From positions 1 to 64,000 of the forward strand of contig JADFUC010001695.1 of assembly GCA_019722365.1 (NCBI GenBank): 64,000 bases of DNA, read 5' to 3'. Shown here one piece after another: positions 57,141-64,000 of the stretch. The position numbers and the translations under genes are program-made. Below the pieces are notes generated by a model. That model saw only the letters and a program-made list of their open reading frames with translations. It was not told the DNA's origin and did not search any database. Positions within the stretch are counted from its first letter, which is position 1. Every line of letters starts with the position of its first letter. This DNA comes from Lithospermum erythrorhizon (lineage: Eukaryota > Streptophyta > Magnoliopsida > Boraginales > Boraginaceae).

Positions 57141-58093
57141 AAATGTGTTGGATGGTGAGAGTTGACTTTTGTTGATTTTTTCCCCAAAAGCATGCTTTAA
57201 ATTGTAGTATGATGTTATGGGACCTTAATATAGTTGTTTTGGATATAAGTTGGATGTTTTGATATTAGTTGGAAGAGAATATGTTGAGAGTTGTTTGTGA
57301 AAGTTGAGGTAGTAGTTGGGGTTTTGAGTAAAGGTTGTTTAAATAGTATAGTGGTGGGAAAAGTCAATTTTTGATTGATTAGAAATGTTTAAAGTGTTGT
57401 GTTGAAATGGGGGGCCGATATGGTTGTGGTATGGTTGAAATTTTGTTATTTTATTAGTCGTTTAAACACTGCGTAATATCGTTTCACTTAAAGGTTGGCT
57501 TGAAATTTGGTAACTAGAATTTTGTTAAAAGTTGAAATTTTAGAATTTGTTTACTAGTTGGTGATCTAATGACTACAAATGATATTTATTTTGAATTATG
57601 AGATGTTGAATAATAATAATCAGGATGTAAAGGGAGAAAATTATATTTTTATGTTATATCAATAATCGGGCAGTTTTGTTGGACTAGGATCCTTATACCG
57701 GGGTTGTTGGATTATATTTGATCTTTATTTGGGATTTAATAGATATAAGAGGAGGTTATTAATCGAAAAGTAAAATAACGTATATAATTGCTTTGGATAG
57801 GAGTGGAGCTCGGACCTAGCACATGGACTACCTAGAGATCTTTTAGTTACTTTCGCTCGAAGTGAGTACAAATCTCACGATGGGAACCTTTCATATATAT
57901 TATGGTTATATATTCGGCATGTGTTTGTCATGTGGTTATATTAGAATGTATATTGAGTTATTGAGATTTATGTTATGAAATTGTTGTAGTTGTTGTGATT
58001 ATACTACCAGTGTTGTGTGTGATTGTGTTGCGTGTGGCTGTGTATTGTTTGTGGTTGGTGTATGTATTCTTTTGCAGGTTGATGTGGGTGAAA

Positions 58094-58097
<4 letters not shown>

Positions 58098-58147
<50 letters not shown>

Positions 58148-58215
58148 CAATCCTCGACCGAGGCTACTCCCTCAATATGCATATCACACAAACCTCGGTC
58201 GAGCTACCCCCCTCC

Positions 58216-58250
<35 letters not shown>
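58098..58250 (+). repeat. Twin (TA)n microsatellites around an inverted repeat
   Basis: (TA)n at about 58098-58141 and 58217-58250. Between them CCTCGACCGAGG (58152-58163) and CCTCGGTCGAG (58193-58203) are inverse to each other, and each is followed by a CTAC..CCCTC phrase. Open frames across here (for example 58015-58344) are microsatellite translations. Confidence 0.9.
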
Positions 58251-58256
<6 letters not shown>

Positions 58257-59054
58257 CGTTGGGAGATGTGTGTATTGGTGGATGTGTGGTTGGTGGATGG
58301 AGGTGTGGATGGAGGTTTTGATGTTATGCATTTTGTTGGATTAACCATTATTGTTGTGTTGTTTTATTTGAATGAATATTTGATTATGCGTTGCTGATGG
58401 TTATGAAAATATGTGTGGAAGTGTTTAAATTCGATCTAGTAGTAATATTAAATAAGAGGTTCTTATATAATTTGAGAGTAGTGGTTCATTGAATAGTTTG
58501 ATAAATGTTTATAAATATATACGTATATATAAGTATAATTATATGTGGATACCATTCGTGGTATTTGTATTCATAAGCAGCGTCTTGCTCTGTCTAATAG
58601 GCGGGCGTTTATGCACAGGTTTCCTAGGAGTTGATCGTCGAGGTTGCTGAGGAGCTGCGTTGACAGGCTGCAGAATAAGATCGTAGGTGAGGCGGTGGTA
58701 GCATAAGAGGTCCTCAACAGTCATTCCCCTATCTTTTTCCCTTGTTATGTTTCTAAAACTTTTGTGTTGTATATTACCCGAGTGGAGTGTGAATTCATAC
58801 TACTATTATGATGTATTATGGAACTATGTTGTGTTTTGTTGATTGTATTATTCGGGGTTGAAGTGTATGTTTGTGTTGTTGAATGTGTTTTTTACGGGTT
58901 GTGTGGATTGGATTCCTGCGATGGAGCTAAAGTATTATTGTCTCGATATCAAGTGAAGTCGTGCTTGTTGTTATCATCGTTTGGTGACTACAGTGTCTGA
59001 GGTTGTTGATTTTTAGGCTGGCGGCCAGGCACAGGGGTGGGTCATTACAATTTA

Positions 59055-59884
59055 TCATATAAAATTTATCTAAATCTAAGCCAAATTACAATGCCATGAT
59101 CTAGGTGATTAAACATCGAGCGAAATATAGTATGAAAGCTTACAAAGATCTTAGGCGGAGTACGTCGACAAATCTTTCCCCGATGCCTAGAACCTCGATC
59201 CATAATCTCAGCGCTCCAAATTGTAGTCTCTTGCTCGTAGTGGTTTATGTAAAGATTGGTTGAGATAAATATCTTTGTCAGCTTTAGAAAAATTTTACAA
59301 AACAACAATCAAATCAGCCTTGATTTGATTGATGAAAAACCGACCAACCCTAAGTGGAGGGCGATTTTCATCTTAGGATGCTTAGGGGTTTTGGCTTTAA
59401 TTATTGCTATTGATTTTCATCACCAAAGCCTAGAATATATAGGCCTGAAACCACAAGCCTATGTCGAGCCATTAACTTAATGACGACACATTAACTAATC
59501 AATTAATTAACTAATTAGTTAATTAATTGAACTTGTCCATTTAATTGAAGCGCATATGTAGTTATAATTAATTCCAATCCGAATCCTCGTTCATTACAAT
59601 TAACTTTTGATATAACAAGTATAGTTTAATTTAAATACATGAAATATATTTCAGCATCCCAGCTATATGTGTGTGGATTTCTAAACTTAGATAATAGCGG
59701 TTGTTTAATAATATAATAGACCATTAATATTATTAGGTTATTTATGAATCTAGCAATCTAAGCGTAACACAGTATTATCGTGAGAACCACATTAGTAATC
59801 ACAATTACTATAATCGACGTTCTGTTTATGTAATTCGTTTAACAGCCCAATAAATGAATTAAATCATTATCATGACAGACATAT
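59055..59884. mobile_element. LTR fragment related to the 17096-21974 family
   Basis: 59700-59880 shares with 21740-21950 GTTGT.TAATAATATAAT.GACCATTA, ATCTAGCAATCT, TATTATCGTGAG and CACAATTACTAT-like blocks in the same order. The upstream part is more divergent. No second LTR or clear ends, so a decayed fragment. Confidence 0.5.
59499..59530. repeat. 32-bp perfect palindrome
   Basis: Each arm is TCAATTAATTAACTAA (59499-59514) and its exact complement. AT-only core with no spacer; can form a cruciform. Lies inside the LTR fragment at 59055-59884. Confidence 0.9.
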
Positions 59885-61080
59885 AAATGAAGCCAATAGC
59901 TATTGATTTACGCGTAGGTGATTACCGTTCTCTCACCTCACGGAAGGTGCTAATTCGTGATAATTCAAACCCTTCAATTTCGTTTGCTGACGTCATACAA
60001 GGTCTTAACACCAAAGTTCTTACTCCATTTATAGGCCCCCACCTCCCTTTCTTTCAAGCCTATTTCTTTACATAATGGTAAACCCTCTATTATTTTTAAA
60101 TCTTCGGCTAAAAAGTGCCTTCTGGATAAGCTCTAGTTTAGGTAAGGTTCGAGGGTATTCCTTTGTTCGAGTTTGAGAATAAAAACCTTATTGTCAATTT
60201 CTAACCTAATAGGTATACCTATAAGAGTTGACCCTCTCAATGTCAATAAAGTTATATTGAGCTAAAACACTATTTCTGTTGAGTTAGATGTTCTAAGCCT
60301 TTGATTGATGCCATCTGGGTTTGCTTTGTAGAAGACAAGTCGAAAATTGTTTTGGATGGCTTTTGGGTTCAAGTCTTCTATGATAAAAAAAATAATATTT
60401 TGATTGATTCAGGGCGAAGCGAAGCCAAATTCAATCAAGGCAAGGTTTTCTGATGCTTCCAATTTAGCTAATTATTCCTCCTTATTGGTTGTCTTGTTGT
60501 CATCTAGGACATAGTATAGATAATTGTAAATTAATTATTTTACTTGATGAGGGACTTTCTAAAGAAAAAAAAGTGGTAGAAAGCAATAATGAAGACCAAG
60601 TGTTTGGTATAAATTCTCAACCAAATGAAAAAAAAGGTGTTAGAAAGCAATATTGAAGTCCAAGTGTTTGGTAAAAGGTCTCAATTAGATTTACATGGGA
60701 AACCACAACCTAGGAAGGGTACAAAAATCCATAGAAACAAAGAGAACTCTTCCCAACTAAATCACCACGCTCGTGGGCAGAGTTAGTAGAGGAAGAGGAT
60801 CAGCAAGCTATGGCTTTTGAGATGCCGACTCCAAGTACAAAAAAGCAAAATGTGCTATTTTTGGAGAAGATTGGAATAATATACAAGGCTGAACATAGGA
60901 ACAATGGGAAGTCGAAAGCTATGCCTAATGTACAGAGTGCTAATGTGCAGTTAAACACATCTGATTCTGACATGCGACTCATAGGTCAAACAGAATATGA
61001 GCATAGAGGAGGATGAACAACTAGTTATTGCTAAGCTAGATATCTCTCAAGGTGGTACATATGCCAAAAAATGAATTGAA
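59885..61080 (+). pseudogene. LINE-type ORF1 relic with zinc knuckle
   Basis: Fragments of a plant LINE ORF1-like (DUF4283 with zf-CCHC) protein. 59970-60060 reads SISFADVIQGLNTKVLTPF, a common ORF1 N-terminal wording. 60340-60400 has a VLDGFWVQVFYDK-like stretch. 60478-60540 gives PPYWLSCCHLGHSIDNCK, a CCHC knuckle with the first cysteine changed. Later text (60540-61010) is Lys/Glu/Asn-rich and repeats an ESNIEVQVFGKR-like segment twice. No endonuclease or RT follows. Confidence 0.55.
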
Positions 61081-62590
61081 CATATTATGCATAAGGACGC
61101 TAGCAAATTGTTAGTGTTTCGTTGGCTATCAATTTTGTTGGTAGGCAAAGCGAGAACGATTCTGAAGTGTTGGAGCAATGCTCGAAGGCAGTTGAAATCT
61201 GGCAGTGTTGGAGCAAGTGTCGAAAACGATTGAAATACTCTTGATTCATTCTTATCGAGAATATGTGCATATATTTTTGGGATTTTGCTGATTTTGGTAA
61301 TATTTAAGATATATTTTCATCCTATAATATATGAGAATGTCTTTGGAGTCTACCGTAAGCATAAAAATCTCACGGTTGGCCAAGGAAAGTATCGAAAGAA
61401 ATTATGGAAAGTTTTGTTTTATGATAGTTATTATCTCGTAAAGCTTGGATATCTTCTGTTATATAAAGCGTCGCGTGTAAAATGAGTTGATCACCTCTGA
61501 ATATCATTATAGCATTGTGTTTTATTATAAGAGAAGCGAAAAGAGCAGGAAGTTTTATATTTATTATTATAGATTGAATGCAAATTTCTTTACATAAAAC
61601 TTCATTAATTATTATTACAACTATTCTTGACACTTTGTTATGGCAGTCTTTAATTTTATTGTTTAATGCAGCGGTATACACATCTAGGGATAGTAGTGTG
61701 TTGTGGAGGATATTTATATTGTAGTCGGGGGGCACGGACTTATACATCGTGATAGAAAGAGTAGAATGGAGCATTGAAGAATGGGGAACGTTAAGTATGT
61801 CCCATATTTGTAATTACCGTTATACAGTGGATTATTTCTTGGGCGTTACGCCCCACCGGCGTAGGTGCATTGCGTTAATATAAGTATTGTGGTGTTTTTC
61901 TTTCCGGTATTGTTTATTACACCATCGCTATTGTGTTAATATAAGTGTTATTGACGTAGATGTGCAAATGACTTGGTTTTGTTTGTTTTGTTCTTGTTCG
62001 AGTGTTATACCAACTATTATAACATCGGTATAATAGTGTGTTCAGCGGATCTTTTTACTTCGATATACGCAGTTACCGCACAAACCATTCCACATACATG
62101 TCTTTACCCATTGACATTGATCCCTGAGTAAATGGGTGATAAAAGATAATACGTCGTTACTCTCCGCTTCGGATCATATTAAGTTTGTTACACAGATGCA
62201 TCTTACGCCGAGGAAGATCGCCGACCAAGTGTCTTCTGTAAAGTTTGATATGATTGATTATTATACTAAGAGGTTACGTTTTTGAGTTAGTAAGTGATCT
62301 TGAAGGTGGCTTGTTGTATATCAGTATCCGCTTCCAAGGGATCAAGTGATGAAAAGATGACCTCCTTACGGGAAACTCGTACAAGCGACACTAGAAGAAA
62401 TGGATTCACAAACCGAGGAAGCGAGAAACAAACATTATTGAAGTTCAGAATTCCTTGGCGAGATGCAATTTCATTTTAGGGTTCCTTTTATTTATGTTTC
62501 TCTTAAATTTGTTAAAATTTTCTATATTGGGTTTCATACCAAAAACAATTTGTATTGTTCGTAGTGGCGGCTTAATAAAATCGTACTAGT
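61081..62590. other. No recognisable feature
   Basis: About 1.5 kb of AT-rich sequence. The longest open frame, 134 codons on the minus strand (61370-61774), has no motif I recognise and unremarkable composition. A 61-codon frame at 62294-62479 is Ser/Arg/Thr-rich and also unsupported. A small repeat (GTTGGAGCAA.. near 61169 and 61207) is present. Confidence 0.4.
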
Positions 62591-62599
62591 GGGTTTAAA

Positions 62600-63180
62600 A
62601 GCGATTGATTGTTTAGGATCCTTTCCCCTTTATCTTTGTTTCACCGCCCGTTTCTACGAAACAATACTTCGTACGTTTGACCCGAGACCATTTTTCGGCC
62701 CGTTCGAGGGATGTTATTTCTGGACCGTTTCATCCGGGATCATATTTTTCGGTCCCTTTCTAACCGAGACCATTGTCGCCTCGTTCGACCTGAGCGCTAT
62801 TTTAGAAACGTTTCGGCGCGGGAGAATATTTTAAATGCTGTTTTGACCGGGACCCATTGTACGCCCACTGTCCACCCGAGACCATATTCGGACCTTTTTT
62901 TATAATGGACCATATTTTGGCCCGTTAGGCCGGGACCATATTTGTGATCCCGTTTCGACCCGAGATCATTTTTTAATTTAGATAATTTTCGGTCCATTCG
63001 ACACAGGATCCTTTTTACACTGTTTAAACTGGACCATATTTTGGTAGGTTCGTCCAGGGGCCAATGTGCTCGGTAGTGGCCAGGATGTTTAGGCCGGGCA
63101 TATTTTGTCAAATTTAGATGAGAAACCATATTTTCGGCCAATTTAGGCCGGACACCATTGACCCGGGCACAAAAATATGG
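62600..63180 (+). repeat. Degenerate minisatellite, GACCATATTTTCGGCCC type
   Basis: About 15 diverged units of 25-40 bases, each with a variant of GGACCATATTTTCGG followed by CCCGTTCGACCCGA or GTTTAGGCCGG. Clear examples start near 62689, 62733, 62769, 62880, 62908, 62935, 62963, 63031 and 63125. Open frames on both strands across it are products of the repeat. Confidence 0.7.
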
Positions 63181-63957
63181 TCTCGTGTGAGAAGCGTAGT
63201 GGGAAATAGATTATCTTATCAAAACATGTCAAAATATGGTACTTGTAAAATCGTCACGAAAATATAATTATTGATCGAGGCGGACGAAATATTGTTTTAA
63301 GGGTAGATCGAGTATGGCACCAAATTGTAATGTCTTTGGAAATAGTCTGCAGTCGAAATACCCGGAAATTATAAACTCGAGCAAATTTAAAAGCATATCC
63401 ATGACAAAGAATTAAGAATTGAGTTATAATTATTTGAATACATAGTTGTATAAACATCGAATTATAGTTAGAATTCTATGGAATTCCATTTCAATTTCAA
63501 TTTTGCGAAAACAACGCGCCTTAGATAGTTAACATGCAAAGCATTTTCGGTGCGGCAAGCGTTCATGTTGTTTGATTGTGGAGTTAGCATATTGTTACTC
63601 TTTGCCGGATTTAGGAGGTTGTTACTAACAAAAGCACACATATTTGAAGAACAAATCATGACAGCCGCAGGCCTCAATACCAAAAACTATATCTTTAAGC
63701 GAAAACATTATAATATGATATTTCCAAATAATTGTAATACAAATTTAAACTAAATGAAATCAATTACCTAATGTTTAGCAAAATTTAGTCTTCATGTAAT
63801 TAATAGCAACAATAAGAATTTAAAATATTATAGTAAAATTAGTATGTAACAAATAAAGAACATAAAATTATAAAAAGTAAGACCACAAAAAATTACCTCG
63901 TGTTTAAGAAAAAATCGGTTAGGAAGAAGAGTGAAAATAGAATAAAGAGATGATTAG
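63181..63957. other. No recognisable feature
   Basis: About 780 AT-rich bases. Short frames (63254-63457, 63468-63683, 63550-63753) overlap on opposite strands with no motif. Confidence 0.4.
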
Positions 63958-64000
63958 TACTTCCTCCATCCCATAGTGAAGGATGTTTTTCCTTTTAGAA
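63958..64000. mobile_element. Stowaway-like MITE or mariner terminus, cut by the window end
   Basis: TA (63958-63959) followed by CTTCCTCCATCCCATAG, close to the CTCCCTCCGTCCC terminus of plant Tc1/mariner and Stowaway elements that insert at TA. The other end is outside the window. Confidence 0.65.

Larger units (their letters stand above)
48651..59049 (+). mobile_element. Tekay/Del-type chromovirus, 5' LTR almost lost
   Basis: Ty3/gypsy element with the order gag, PR, RT, RNase H, integrase, chromodomain, polypurine tract, 3' LTR. The last about 20 bases of a 5' LTR (CACAGGGTAGGTCATTAA, compare CACAGGGGTGGGTCATTACA at the 3' end) remain at 48653-48670, fused to the F LTR. Total length is 10.4 kb, of which 3.04 kb is a nested solo LTR. 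The base following the element is ATTTA; its 5' partner is lost. All reading frames are interrupted. Confidence 0.85.
53538..59049 (+). mobile_element. 3' LTR of the Tekay-type element, split by a solo LTR
   Basis: Starts TGAAATAACCCGTTACG and ends GGGTGGGTCATTACA. Interrupted at 54107/57146 by a solo LTR with AAATG duplications. Both halves align with the solo LTR at 43147-45624 in the first and middle thirds. Differs by AT microsatellites at 58098-58250. Confidence 0.85.

Noticed and set aside
58015..58344. 109-codon frame with long Tyr-Ile repeats
   Set aside because: It is a translation of (TA)n microsatellites.
61370..61774. 134-codon minus-strand open frame as a host gene
   Set aside because: No recognisable motif, AT-rich, no supporting promoter or exon signals. 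Length is compatible with chance in AT-rich DNA.
62797..63141. 114-codon minus-strand frame and overlapping plus-strand frames (62589-62905)
   Set aside because: They lie in a degenerate tandem repeat, and both strands being open follows from the repeat unit.

Overview
The window looks like heterochromatic, transposon-saturated nuclear DNA of a flowering plant. It contains LTR retrotransposons of both superfamilies (Ty1/copia and Ty3/gypsy), plant-type LINEs, a CACTA (En/Spm) DNA transposon and the start of a Stowaway-like element. No ordinary host gene, rRNA, tRNA or CRISPR array was recognised. The species cannot be told. Every coding region is broken by stops and frameshifts, so all are listed as pseudogenes or element parts. 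Domain calls come from reading translated motifs; no database search was run.

Layout. (1) 1-1426 is the 3' end and 3' LTR of a SIRE-like copia element that begins outside the window, sitting in the LTR of a large gypsy element here called F. (2) F runs from 1427 to about 48650: LTR remainder and leader (1427-3289), gag (3290-3976, resuming at 39309-39920), protease (40190-40860), RNase H end (41860-42075), long 3' region and 3' LTR (47118-48650). (3) F gag is split by one minus-strand SIRE-like copia element, 3977-39308, with 5-bp flanks AACTC/AATTC. (4) That copia is itself interrupted by five elements: a 9.1-kb CACTA (5298-14423, TSD ACG), an LTR element with no recognisable coding (17096-21974, TSD ATTAT), two related Tat-like gypsy elements A-B (22078-27611) and C-D (27671-32525) only 59 bp apart, and a LINE fragment (34495-38452). 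A-B carries a solo LTR of a Tekay/Del-type element (22697-25243, TSD AAGAT). (5) F also carries a truncated Tat-like copy E (40880-41781) and a Tekay-type solo LTR (43147-45624, TSD TCTAA).

(6) 48651-59049 is a Tekay/Del-type chromovirus. Its gag, protease, RT, RNase H, integrase and chromodomain are recognisable, its 5' LTR is reduced to about 20 bp, and its 3' LTR holds a further solo LTR (54108-57140, TSD AAATG). (7) 59050-64000 holds an LTR fragment related to the 17096-21974 family, a LINE ORF1 remnant, about 1.5 kb with nothing recognisable, a degenerate minisatellite (about 62600-63180), and a Stowaway-like terminus at 63958.

The genes form no pathway. The window is a layered record of insertion: F is oldest, the copia jumped into F gag, five elements landed in the copia, and a solo LTR landed in one of those. 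Target-site duplications, and retroelement domains that resume across the inserts, support this order. The strongest observation is this reconstruction. I found no credible evidence for a new functional gene system.
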